Assembly: GCF_014697425.1 (NCBI RefSeq)
Contig: NZ_JACJRU010000045.1
Coordinates: 1 to 64,000 of the forward strand
Direction: 5' to 3'
Origin: Nostoc sp. FACHB-110
GTDB taxonomy: Bacteria; Cyanobacteriota; Cyanobacteriia; Cyanobacteriales; Nostocaceae
Length of the DNA: 64,000 bases
Below the pieces are notes generated by a model. It was not told the origin of the DNA and searched no databases. It saw nothing but the letters and a program-made list of their open reading frames with translations. Below are positions 33,006 through 41,529 of the stretch, piece by piece. Within the stretch, counting starts at the first letter, position 1. Each line of letters begins with the position of its first letter. Made by a program: the position numbers and the translations under genes.

Positions 33006-35081
33006 CTATTGATAAACTGCTAAAATAGCTTCACTTGTTTTTCTAACTTTTAGGATAAATTCTTCTGGTTGTATAACCTTCACACTACCACCAAAACCAA
33101 CAACCCAGCGAAGAAATTCTACATCACCTAAATACCATTTAGGTAATATCAATTGAAGACAATTAGGGAAAGATTTATCTTTTGTCTTTTTCAAGCAAAA
33201 GATAGATTTTGGTAATGTATCTCTGACACTGTTTACAGGTAGAGACATCTTCATTTGCCTAGCGGGAAATCTTCTTGTACCTTCAGCTATAAATCGGAAG
33301 ATATCATCGTTAAACCATAGTTCTACTGTTGTAAAAACCTGAGCGCGTTCTTGCTTATCCGGGCTAAAAAATTTACGCTGGTCACTAACATCGTAACCTA
33401 GAAAAACCCCTGGACTAGCAGCAGATAGTCTCTGTAATTTTTCTAATGACTTTTCTTGTTCCTGCCGAGAACGTACTTTAGAGTTTGGTTGACCGAGGAA
33501 TAATCTATCTAAACGCTCAAACCGAAATAAATCGGTATATTTACCGCTTTGACACTCAAATCCTAAATACCATGCTTGGTTACAAAACACGATTTGTAAA
33601 GGATATGCTAGAAAAAAACCTTCTTCATCAAGAGCAAATTTGCCTCCGCCAGGAAAGCGATTTAATTCCAATAGTTGACCATTAGAGATCGCTTCTTCCA
33701 ATTGGTGTAAATTTCGAGACAGCGCATCTGGTGGTAAAAATTCCAAGTCAACTATATTGCGATTAGCGATCGCCCGGACTGGATAAACTTGATTAACACT
33801 CAGTTTACTTTGTACCATTCGGTCAGCAAAAGTTTCATAAATCTCTAAAGCTAAGGGGTCATTTAAACTTTTAGCTTGAGACTGAAGCACATCAAATACT
33901 TTAGTTAACTCCTGGGCTGATAAAATTGCTGTACCTGCAAAATAACCATCTCGCAATGGGAAGTCTGGCAATATCTTGTAGGGCTTAAGCACCTTTTCAA
34001 TATCTTTGCGAACAGTGTCTAAGTTATCGCCTTCAATAATTTCATGCTGCCTAAGTGCAGATACGAGAGTTTGTAAACTACCTTTGCCTGTATCTTGCAA
34101 GAATGGGTGATGCAAAATAAAACGAATTATATGTATTAATCTCTCAAAAGTGTCCCAGTCGGAATAACTGTGAGTCACAACAGAAGATGGTGCAATAGAC
34201 TTGTCGAGTTGTGTAAAAGTCAACGAACAAGTCGAAAATGTATGAGTGCCGAGTAGTGAATTTTGCTGTAGCCAATCTAAGTCAGATGCGATCTCTCTAG
34301 CATTAGCATAGATTTGACCGTACAATTTACCCATAAAAGCTGTAACCTCTTCTATGGAACTTGCAAACTGAGGCACATATCCAAAAATACTTTCTAGTAG
34401 GCTGGGGTTAGCTAATTGCAAATTTCCAATTCCGGGATAGCAGATAATCAAGGAAATCAAATACATCAGGCGTTCAAAGTCCAGCAGCAGACTGTAAGAA
34501 TGTAGAGATACGTGACGATTGCGGTTAGCACGGTTTGTCAGGGTTCGTCCAAGCTGTTGGATTTGGGTTTGAATTTGCTGAATGTCAAATTTAGGGGTAG
34601 TGACATCAATCTTATTAACAGTAACAAACCCTTCTGCTGCGATTGGCGGGAACTGTTGCAGAGATTTGTGCATATTCTCAATAATGATGTCTGGAACTTG
34701 GCGATCTCGCTTTTGATTCCAAGCTTTACAAGTTGCTATAGGAGTTTGCAAATACCAACCTAACCACTGAACTTGACCGCTATGTTGGGGTAAAGCAGCA
34801 AAAGATGTTTTGAGCTTGCTTAATAAATCCATCCGCCAAATGCGTTTGGCGTTAGTAGCATCGTAAATGACAGATTTATTTTGAGCGATCGCATCTACAA
34901 TCTCACAGATGACAGCTTTTTCTACTTCTAGCCATTCACCCTGAATACTTGCATCACCATAGAGTTTGTGGCGAATTGAGTCAGTAGAGATGATGCAATA
35001 GCTCCCCAATTTTGCTAAAGAGGCGGCGAATGTAGACTTCCCACTACCAGGGATACCAATGAGAAAGTGACAAATCATCAA
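33006..35081 (-). CDS. P-loop kinase fused to a WYL-domain regulator
   Basis: A 691-residue protein. Residues 1-150 are a polynucleotide-kinase-like P-loop domain: Walker A GIPGSGKST at 9-17, then STDSIRHKLYG and a Walker B-like SVIYDATNA. The middle is helical. The C-terminal third has a WYL domain (AWYLGFECQSGKYTDLFRF, Trp-Tyr-Leu near residues 502-506) followed by a WCX-like tail. WYL proteins are ligand-sensing transcription regulators often found beside cyanobacterial CRISPR loci. A kinase fusion suggests that phosphorylation of nucleic acid or nucleotide ends is tied to regulation of this locus. No obvious N-terminal HTH is seen. Confidence 0.75.
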   Translation of the reverse strand: MMICHFLIGIPGSGKSTFAASLAKLGSYCIISTDSIRHKLYGDASIQGEWLEVEKAVICEIVDAIAQNKSVIYDATNAKRIWRMDLLSKLKTSFAALPQHSGQVQWLGWYLQTPIATCKAWNQKRDRQVPDIIIENMHKSLQQFPPIAAEGFVTVNKIDVTTPKFDIQQIQTQIQQLGRTLTNRANRNRHVSLHSYSLLLDFERLMYLISLIICYPGIGNLQLANPSLLESIFGYVPQFASSIEEVTAFMGKLYGQIYANAREIASDLDWLQQNSLLGTHTFSTCSLTFTQLDKSIAPSSVVTHSYSDWDTFERLIHIIRFILHHPFLQDTGKGSLQTLVSALRQHEIIEGDNLDTVRKDIEKVLKPYKILPDFPLRDGYFAGTAILSAQELTKVFDVLQSQAKSLNDPLALEIYETFADRMVQSKLSVNQVYPVRAIANRNIVDLEFLPPDALSRNLHQLEEAISNGQLLELNRFPGGGKFALDEEGFFLAYPLQIVFCNQAWYLGFECQSGKYTDLFRFERLDRLFLGQPNSKVRSRQEQEKSLEKLQRLSAASPGVFLGYDVSDQRKFFSPDKQERAQVFTTVELWFNDDIFRFIAEGTRRFPARQMKMSLPVNSVRDTLPKSIFCLKKTKDKSFPNCLQLILPKWYLGDVEFLRWVVGFGGSVKVIQPEEFILKVRKTSEAILAVYQ

Positions 35082-35195
35082 AAGTTCAAGGCTAAAAATT
35101 CTTCTACTCTAACTTTTAGCTGTTATTTATCTGTTGTCTATGGTTGTCAAGCGAACAACAAAATAATTCATAATCTGTAATTCAGATTTTAAATG

Positions 35196-35588
35196 AGCAT
35201 TAATCCGATTTAACCCAATCGAGAGGGGCCGCAGTGCTATTTGCAGAAAAACTAGGATTAATGTTTCCATTAATTCCGATTTAACCCAATCGGTAGGGCA
35301 GATCAGCCATCAGAGTATTGCTGGCTATTTGATGTTTCCATTAATTCCGATTTACCCAATCGGTAGGGCTAGTAGATTCATCGAGCGGTGTTGTGCTACC
35401 AGCAGGTGTTTCCATTAATTCCGATTTAACCCAATCGGTAAGGCTGGGGTTGGATTCCAGGTGTTCGAGCCTCGCAAGGTGTTTCCATTAATTCCGATTT
35501 AACCCAATCGGTAGGGGTAAACATACTTGAAGTCTGTAATGGTGCTATGGCGTTTCCATTAATTCCGATTTAACCCAATCGGTAGGGA
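35196..35588 (-). CRISPR. CRISPR array C, inverted: 5 repeats plus a degenerate terminal repeat
   Basis: On the plus strand GTTTCCATTAATTCCG begins repeats at 35263, 35333, 35408, 35481 and 35552. The complement ends in GGAATTAATGGAAAC like the other arrays, so it is transcribed leftward. The stem is CCGATT/AATCGG. The copy at 35333 lacks one base, and the one at about 35196-35230 is degenerate, marking the leader-distal end. Five spacers of about 32-39 nt. It shares the crRNA handle with arrays A, B, D and E. Confidence 0.9.
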
Positions 35589-36108
35589 GTTTGTCTAGGA
35601 GCGTTTGCCCCGTAAGGGTTTTAGCCACCAAATCGACACCACTCTGAACAATATTGTACATGATTCGTGAAATTGAATCACACATATATCTCAAATCCTT
35701 ACCCAGTAAGCAATCGACACCACTCAACGAAAGATATAGCGTTTTGGCGATTTTTAGAGTGGTGTCGATGAACATCTCAAACTTCTCATCCTTCTGCGTG
35801 AGAGTTAAATGATCTTACAAATTTGCAAAACCTTAAATATTGCTGAGACATTAAAAAATTCGTCATTCGCATGAAAAGCCATTTACATTTTTGATTTTTC
35901 CGAGAAGATATAAATGTCACACTAATTCGTCTATTGCTACATCACTACATATTTACAAATAACACTTAATTTGTTACCTAATTTTTTCCCTAGCTTATGC
36001 CTGTGAGTAAAGCAACTAAAGGAACACTCATAATTATTACAAAGTATAACTACAGAGTAAAAAATAAATTTTCTACTGTAATTTAGACAAGACTGTAAAC
36101 AATGCTCT
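35589..36108. promoter_or_regulatory. Leader of array C and promoter region of the cmr operon
   Basis: No convincing gene. ATCGACACCACTC occurs at about 35630 and 35711 as direct repeats and inverted (GAGTGGTGTCGAT) at about 35757; these may be integration-factor or regulator sites in the array C leader. The part from 35830 to 36108 is AT-rich and should hold the rightward promoter of cmr2. Confidence 0.5.
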
Positions 36109-37680
36109 ATGGAAGACGTAACCAAATATACCGCAATTACATTTGCTCCTGTACAGGGATTTATTGAGAAATCGCGTAAACTGCGAGACTTATATGGTGC
36201 ATCTCTCATTCTTTCCTATCTTAGCCAACAGATAGTTTTAGAAGCTTCAAAAACGGCAATAGTAATTTCGCCAGCATCTGCCAATTTTCAAAAAGGAATG
36301 CCTAATCGCATTCTTCTCAAAGGAAAATTCTCTAAACAACAAGTTGAGCAGACTTTATTATTCGCATGGAAGAAAATACTACAAGAATGCCAATGTTGGA
36401 TAGAAAAAAATTTACCCCACTATACCTACCACTGGGGTAAAGAATGGACGAACTGGGGAAACCATGCTTGGGAAATCTTTTGGGGAGAAGGGAATACCAT
36501 TCAAGCTGCAATGGATAACTTAGAAACCCAAAAGCTTTCTCGTGGGTGGACAGCACTTAATTGGATAGGAGAGAGTTCTAGCTTAACAGGTACGGATGCG
36601 ATCGCTTTTCCAGGATTGGGAGCAGAAAACAGAAATCCTAAAAATCGCAGGTGGAGAGCAGAGAAAAGTAGTATTGATAATTTTTATTATGAATTATCTA
36701 ATGTAATAGAAAAACCAGACAATGAAGAAGAAGCTGGCAAATTTTTAGCTTTAGATGAACAACTTAGCATCCCAGAATTAGTTAAACGCCTAATCACTTA
36801 TCCTCAAATTGCTAACAAAATTGGGATGGCAACTATCAGAAGTTTTAGCGAAATTTACAGATTGCCTGAAGAAAAAAATCAACCTGGAAGCGGACGATGG
36901 ACAGGGTGGTTTATGGGAGATGGAGATCAAGTTGGAGATCACCTCAAACAACTAGCACAACTAGAAGATGGCGAACGCCAAATTAGCAGCTTTAGTTATG
37001 CCATGCGTAATTGGGGCAATGATTTTAGCAATAAATTTCCGAGTAAGTTAGGTAGAGTTGTGTATGCAGGTGGAGATGATTTTTTAGGAGTTATTTTTAG
37101 CCAGAAAGAACAACCAGCAATTCAACCTCAAGAAGCTTATCAATGGTTACTAAAATTACCAGAGCAATGGGAGAAGCATAAGCAGAAGATTAAAGTAAGT
37201 GTTGGCTTTGTCTGGGCTGGTCATAGCGTACCTCAAAGAGATATTTTACAACATTGCAGAGAAGCCGAAAAATTGGCTAAATCTTTAGGACGAAATCGAG
37301 CAACTATTAGAATATTATTCAACAGTGGACAATATGTGCAATGGACTTGCCCTTGGGATTACTTAGATATCCTTTTGAAATATCAAGATAGAGAAAGAAA
37401 CTCTAACTGGAGCCATATATATCAAGATTTAGCTTACTTAGAATCACGCCGTACTTTCAAAATTGATAATAGAAATGCTGCTACAAGCGTACAAAAATCA
37501 GCTATTGAATTTTTAGATATTTACTTCCCTGGAGAAGCTAAAAAGTTTGGAGACAATAATTTTGTGAAACATCTTGTCGGATTTAGCGAAAGTGACAACG
37601 CAGAAGCTAGAGCCACAGCAGTAGTTGATTGGATTAGTGATTTAGTTAAAGTAGGCTGGCATTTATGTTCCAATATTTAA
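36109..37680 (+). CDS. cmr2: Cmr2/Cas10 of a type III-B complex
   Basis: A 523-residue Cas10. The palm motif is intact: YAGGDDFLGV with Gly321-Gly322-Asp323-Asp324, and an upstream MGDGDQVGDHL segment. The GGDD palm makes cyclic oligoadenylate when target RNA is bound. There is no N-terminal HD nuclease domain (the sequence begins within the palm-like fold, AITFAPVQGFIEKSRKLRDL), and at 523 residues it is shorter than HD-containing Cas10 proteins. DNA shredding by Cas10 is therefore unlikely, leaving signalling as its output. It overlaps cmr3 by 16 bases. Confidence 0.92.
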   Translation: MEDVTKYTAITFAPVQGFIEKSRKLRDLYGASLILSYLSQQIVLEASKTAIVISPASANFQKGMPNRILLKGKFSKQQVEQTLLFAWKKILQECQCWIEKNLPHYTYHWGKEWTNWGNHAWEIFWGEGNTIQAAMDNLETQKLSRGWTALNWIGESSSLTGTDAIAFPGLGAENRNPKNRRWRAEKSSIDNFYYELSNVIEKPDNEEEAGKFLALDEQLSIPELVKRLITYPQIANKIGMATIRSFSEIYRLPEEKNQPGSGRWTGWFMGDGDQVGDHLKQLAQLEDGERQISSFSYAMRNWGNDFSNKFPSKLGRVVYAGGDDFLGVIFSQKEQPAIQPQEAYQWLLKLPEQWEKHKQKIKVSVGFVWAGHSVPQRDILQHCREAEKLAKSLGRNRATIRILFNSGQYVQWTCPWDYLDILLKYQDRERNSNWSHIYQDLAYLESRRTFKIDNRNAATSVQKSAIEFLDIYFPGEAKKFGDNNFVKHLVGFSESDNAEARATAVVDWISDLVKVGWHLCSNI

Positions 37681-38651
37681 TAAGCATAAGTCCATTGGGA
37701 TTTATGTATGGAAGTGCTGGTGCATTTCTTTCTCCTGAAAACTTGGTAGGTCGCTCTGGGGCTAAATTTCCACCAGAAGCAGCAACTTTATCAGGTTTAA
37801 TGTTCAGTATTAATAAAATAACTGAAGAATTTTCTCAAGAGCAACTAAGAGATAACCTATTTGTAGCTGGCCCGTTTTGGGCAGAGTCTCATAATAAACA
37901 GAATTTTTATATTCCGATTCCTTGGCATAAAGTAATTGCCAAAAAAGCAGCAGGAGAATGGCAAATCAAAAATGATGAATGGGCGTTAATAGGTAATACT
38001 GAAGCTATCGAACCTGACTATCGTTGGCAAACTATAACTACATGGAAAAGCTCAGTTCAAGGACTGAGAACAAGTCAAAAATCAATCTCAGATAATCCCT
38101 GGCGTTTCGTGCCTTTTCTACATCCAAAAATTCAAGAGCATGAACGTTGCGTACAACAGAAAAATGGATTATTCCTAGAATATTCTGTGCAAATGCCAGA
38201 CAATATCTGTTTAGTTTATCTATCAACTTATCCACTTAAAAAAGGATGGTATCGTTTTGGCGGGGAAAATCATGTCGTAGAGATAGATTGTGAAAAAATT
38301 AGCCAAAGAACATTAGAACTATTGAGTCAACCTATAGGTAAAAGCTTTGCTTTAATTACACCAGCTGTTTGGGGTTCTAATCGTTTTTCTTATCGCTATC
38401 CCCAACACGAAACTTTTCCCGAACCACTCAAGATGCTGACGGATAAACCTCTGCCCTATCGTTATCGAGCCAAAGGGAATTTAGGTAGAGGGCGTTATGC
38501 TGTACCCGCAGGTAGCATCTATGTTCTCAAAGAATCCATCAATAAATCTTGGTGGGAATGGGATGAAGCTTGGTTTCCCAAGGAAGGCTATAGCCTCAAA
38601 AAAGTTGGATGTGGTTTATGTCTACCTGTTGAAATTAATGGAGTTACCTAA
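37665..38651 (+). CDS. cmr3: Cmr3 RAMP protein
   Basis: A 328-residue Cas5-like RAMP subunit that caps the crRNA 5' handle and contacts Cmr2. The N-terminus (ISISPLGFMYGSAGAF) and the Gly-rich segment near the C-terminus (YRAKGNLGRGRYAVPAGSIY) fit the Cmr3 family. ATG 37665 lies inside the cmr2 gene and the stop is immediately before the cmr4 start, so the operon is tightly packed. The length fits the family. Confidence 0.85.
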   Translation: MFQYLISISPLGFMYGSAGAFLSPENLVGRSGAKFPPEAATLSGLMFSINKITEEFSQEQLRDNLFVAGPFWAESHNKQNFYIPIPWHKVIAKKAAGEWQIKNDEWALIGNTEAIEPDYRWQTITTWKSSVQGLRTSQKSISDNPWRFVPFLHPKIQEHERCVQQKNGLFLEYSVQMPDNICLVYLSTYPLKKGWYRFGGENHVVEIDCEKISQRTLELLSQPIGKSFALITPAVWGSNRFSYRYPQHETFPEPLKMLTDKPLPYRYRAKGNLGRGRYAVPAGSIYVLKESINKSWWEWDEAWFPKEGYSLKKVGCGLCLPVEINGVT

Positions 38652-39491
38652 ATGTATAAAAAAGCTTATGGAATCATTGAAACTTTAGCACCCCTCCATG
38701 TAGGCGCAACTGCTGGAGAAGAAAGTGGGAATTTGAATTTGATTTTCCGCGATCAATTTACTCAAACTGGGATTATACCTGGAAGTTCTATTCGCGGTCG
38801 GCTGCGTTCCGAAATGCGGTTAACAATGGGAGAGGAGACAGCTAAATACTGGTATGGAAATGAAGCAGGGTCAGAACAATCAGATACAAATAATGAATCT
38901 ATTGTGAAATTTGAGTATGCTTCACTGCTTTGGTTGCCTGTATTCTGCCCTGGCCAACCCATTGTCTGGGTGAGTAGCCGCCGCTTATTGGAGCGATACA
39001 AAAGAATTGCAGGGGACATAGTTGAAGTTAATGGCACGTTCTTAAAAGATATGAAAGTGCCTGACCCTTACACAGGTTCAACTAACCTCAAAGCGAGACA
39101 ATCTTCTAGCGGCAATAAAACTTTATTTTTTAACTTGGGTTTTCTAAATATTACTAAAACTGCAAATTTATCGGCTTGGTTTCCTTCTAAACAAGAGCAA
39201 CCATCTGTAATTGTCGATGATAGTGATATCGGCATGATTCATGATATGGCTTTATATCGTCAAAGTCGTGTGCGCTTAAAAGCCGATGAAAAAGTAGTTG
39301 AAGGTGGTGGGTTCTTTAATACTGAGGCATTACCAGAAGGAACAATTTTAATTTTCCCCATTGCTATCAAAGATGATAAATCAGGTAAACAATGGCAACC
39401 ATTTAACGGTAGCGAGATGTCTGACATTTATTTAGGTGGCTTAGAGTCAATAGGTTTTGGACACTGCAACTTAACATTAACTAGAGAATAA
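38652..39491 (+). CDS. cmr4: Cmr4 RAMP protein, backbone subunit
   Basis: A 279-residue Cas7-like subunit that forms the crRNA-binding backbone. It has the family layout: TLAPLHVGA at the start, then a loop ending IIPGSSIRGRLR, and GTILIFPIAI with a C-terminal Gly-rich LGGLESIGFGHC. In characterised Cmr4/Csm3 proteins an Asp five residues before a conserved Arg in the first loop cuts target RNA. Here the matching stretch reads GNLNLIFRDQF, and I see no Asp at that place. If the alignment is right, target cleavage may be lost while binding remains. Confidence 0.85.
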   Translation: MYKKAYGIIETLAPLHVGATAGEESGNLNLIFRDQFTQTGIIPGSSIRGRLRSEMRLTMGEETAKYWYGNEAGSEQSDTNNESIVKFEYASLLWLPVFCPGQPIVWVSSRRLLERYKRIAGDIVEVNGTFLKDMKVPDPYTGSTNLKARQSSSGNKTLFFNLGFLNITKTANLSAWFPSKQEQPSVIVDDSDIGMIHDMALYRQSRVRLKADEKVVEGGGFFNTEALPEGTILIFPIAIKDDKSGKQWQPFNGSEMSDIYLGGLESIGFGHCNLTLTRE

Positions 39492-39495
39492 TTAT

Positions 39496-39924
39496 ATGAC
39501 TTGGAAATCTTACAATCTAGACCAAGAAGCCCAAAATTTGGTGTTGAAACACCGAGATAAAAAGGGTGTGATTGGTCAATCTCATAAAATGCGCTCAACA
39601 GTTGCTTATGGTTTAGAAAGATTTTGGGGTGAACAGTTACGGCTTTTGGGCAAGAATGATGTCCAAGAACGAAATAAAGGTGAATACTGGCGCGATACCT
39701 GGACAACTTTTGTCAGAATCATGCGTAATGCAGGATTCAATCAGTTACCACAAGAGCAAGTTAACAACAATGACACTAATAAAATCAAAGAATTTGCAGC
39801 TAAGTTGTGGGAGCTACCAATTGAAGACCAAAGAATATGTTTAGCTGTGCTGACTCAGTTTTGTGACAGCTTAGTTTGGTGGACTCAGCGTTATAAGAAG
39901 ACAGGAGATAATGATGACCAATAG
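39496..39924 (+). CDS. cmr5: Cmr5 small subunit
   Basis: A 142-residue, all-helical, charged protein between cmr4 and cmr6, with no RAMP motif. Size, helical content and operon position fit the Cmr5 small subunit (Cas11-like), which lines the complex opposite the target strand. It overlaps the next gene by 14 bases (ATG at 39911). Sequence conservation in this family is low, so position carries weight. Confidence 0.75.
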   Translation: MTWKSYNLDQEAQNLVLKHRDKKGVIGQSHKMRSTVAYGLERFWGEQLRLLGKNDVQERNKGEYWRDTWTTFVRIMRNAGFNQLPQEQVNNNDTNKIKEFAAKLWELPIEDQRICLAVLTQFCDSLVWWTQRYKKTGDNDDQ

Positions 39925-41527
39925 TAATGAAGTCCCTTTAATGTTTCAAGCACCAGTTTCGGAACGTGGACAAATTCAATATATCCAAAAACCAGAAAAT
40001 TCCGAAAGATGGGTTGATGAATGGGTAGAAGCTGCTGCCATTAATGCTCCTGAATTTAATAAAAACGTTAGAACTAAAGAGTATAAAATTACATGGAGAT
40101 TTGTCTCAAATAGTGGACAAGATGAGGATATAATTCGCCCTGTAATTGCTGCGGGAGGATTTCCTTATTATCCTGGCGCAAGTATGAAAGGTGCTTTTCG
40201 GCGTGTTTGTAATTCTGAGCAAGTTCAAAAATACTGTGGTGGTAAACAAGATTCTAACAATACTCGACCTGGAATACTACGCTTTCATGGTGCTTACCCT
40301 AAAGATGATACTTGGTGTGAACAGCCATTGATAGACGTAATTCATCCACAGGAAAAATGGCAAGTTAAAAGCAATGCTGCTCACTCAGCTTTTTTGCAAA
40401 TATCGCTTTATCAGCCAATTTTAATTTTTGGTATTTCTAGCACAATTGAACTAGAAGAAAGCGAATGGGAAACTATTTGGAGTATTTGGGACAAAGCGAT
40501 AGAGCGTGGGATTGGTTCTAGAGTTAGTGCTGGTTATGGTCAACCTATCAACCATCCTGAAACCAAATTAGTAACTGTGAATCTGCGAGGTCAGGGTCTT
40601 GCCTCTCAATTAATTGATAAAACGGGGGAATTTCGCCCCAATATGTTTAAGGCGGCTTTGCGTGGTCACACATTACGTTTATTCAGTGGTGTGACAGATG
40701 AAGATACAGCCGAAGAATTAACTAAAGAATTATGGGGTGGATTTGCTGGTAGCAATGGTGCTGTAGTTGGACAATTAGGTATTGCATTTAATCCTGTTGA
40801 TTTAGAAATAGATGAATTTAAGTATCAAAACGTTAAAATGCCAATTTATGAATTAAATTCAGGCACTTTACATATTATCTCTAGTAGTAAGCTAACAACT
40901 GAATATAAAAAAGAGTTAAGAAATTTGGCTACACAAATTTTGAGATTCTCCATCTTTTTAGGTGGATTTGGTAAATCTTGGCGACGTATAGATCACCGCT
41001 TATTTTTTCCAGAATATTTAAAGAATGGGAATAAACCCATGATTGGTTGCCATTGGGAATTTACCAAGCAATCAAACAAATACTATTTTCCAGTTAATAG
41101 TATTACTCATGTTACAAATATTTTAAACAATGTACACACAACTATTGAGAACTGGGTCAATTTAAAAGGTAAACAGCCTAGTAATCAACTAAGTTCATGG
41201 CGGGAATCTTTTCATCCGCAAAAAGTTCAAGTGTGGGGGCGTATTGCTGAGGATGAAGATGATAGTTTAGCGGTGAGATGGTTTCATAACGTTTATCAAG
41301 GTAGCAATTCTATTAAAGGTTCAAGTTTGACAGGAAAGATGAGTAATATTGGACGGATATGGCATCGTATGTATCCACATTACAAGTTAAGAGATAAAGA
41401 ATTGATTCGTCAAAGAAGGCAGTATATAGAATTATTAACTATCTTTCCAGATAAAAGTGATGATATAACCCAAAGATTCTTAACTTTTTTACCAACAAGC
41501 GGTTTTACTCAACTTTGGGGTGAATAA
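39911..41527 (+). CDS. cmr6: Cmr6-Cmr1-like double RAMP protein
   Basis: A 538-residue protein, about twice a normal Cmr6. The first half has Cmr6 hallmarks (PYYPGASMKGAFRR near residue 84 and ERGIGSRVSAGYGQ near residue 205). The second half begins with a second RAMP-like loop (RPNMFKAALRGHTLRL) and has ELWGGFAGSNGAVVGQLGI and a Gly-rich LGGFGKSWRRIDHR segment, like Cmr1. There is no separate cmr1 gene in the operon, so I infer a Cmr6-Cmr1 fusion that caps the 3' end of the complex. The alternative is an enlarged Cmr6 with Cmr1 encoded elsewhere. Confidence 0.75.
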   Translation: MMTNSNEVPLMFQAPVSERGQIQYIQKPENSERWVDEWVEAAAINAPEFNKNVRTKEYKITWRFVSNSGQDEDIIRPVIAAGGFPYYPGASMKGAFRRVCNSEQVQKYCGGKQDSNNTRPGILRFHGAYPKDDTWCEQPLIDVIHPQEKWQVKSNAAHSAFLQISLYQPILIFGISSTIELEESEWETIWSIWDKAIERGIGSRVSAGYGQPINHPETKLVTVNLRGQGLASQLIDKTGEFRPNMFKAALRGHTLRLFSGVTDEDTAEELTKELWGGFAGSNGAVVGQLGIAFNPVDLEIDEFKYQNVKMPIYELNSGTLHIISSSKLTTEYKKELRNLATQILRFSIFLGGFGKSWRRIDHRLFFPEYLKNGNKPMIGCHWEFTKQSNKYYFPVNSITHVTNILNNVHTTIENWVNLKGKQPSNQLSSWRESFHPQKVQVWGRIAEDEDDSLAVRWFHNVYQGSNSIKGSSLTGKMSNIGRIWHRMYPHYKLRDKELIRQRRQYIELLTIFPDKSDDITQRFLTFLPTSGFTQLWGE

Positions 41528-41529
41528 TT

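Noticed and set aside
33006..35081. Treating the kinase-WYL protein as a Cas effector such as a nuclease
   Set aside because: No nuclease motif is present; P-loop and WYL motifs are clear.
35545..35775. A 76-codon minus-strand ORF in the array C leader
   Set aside because: It runs into a CRISPR repeat and contains the leader's repeated boxes; no ribosome binding site seen.
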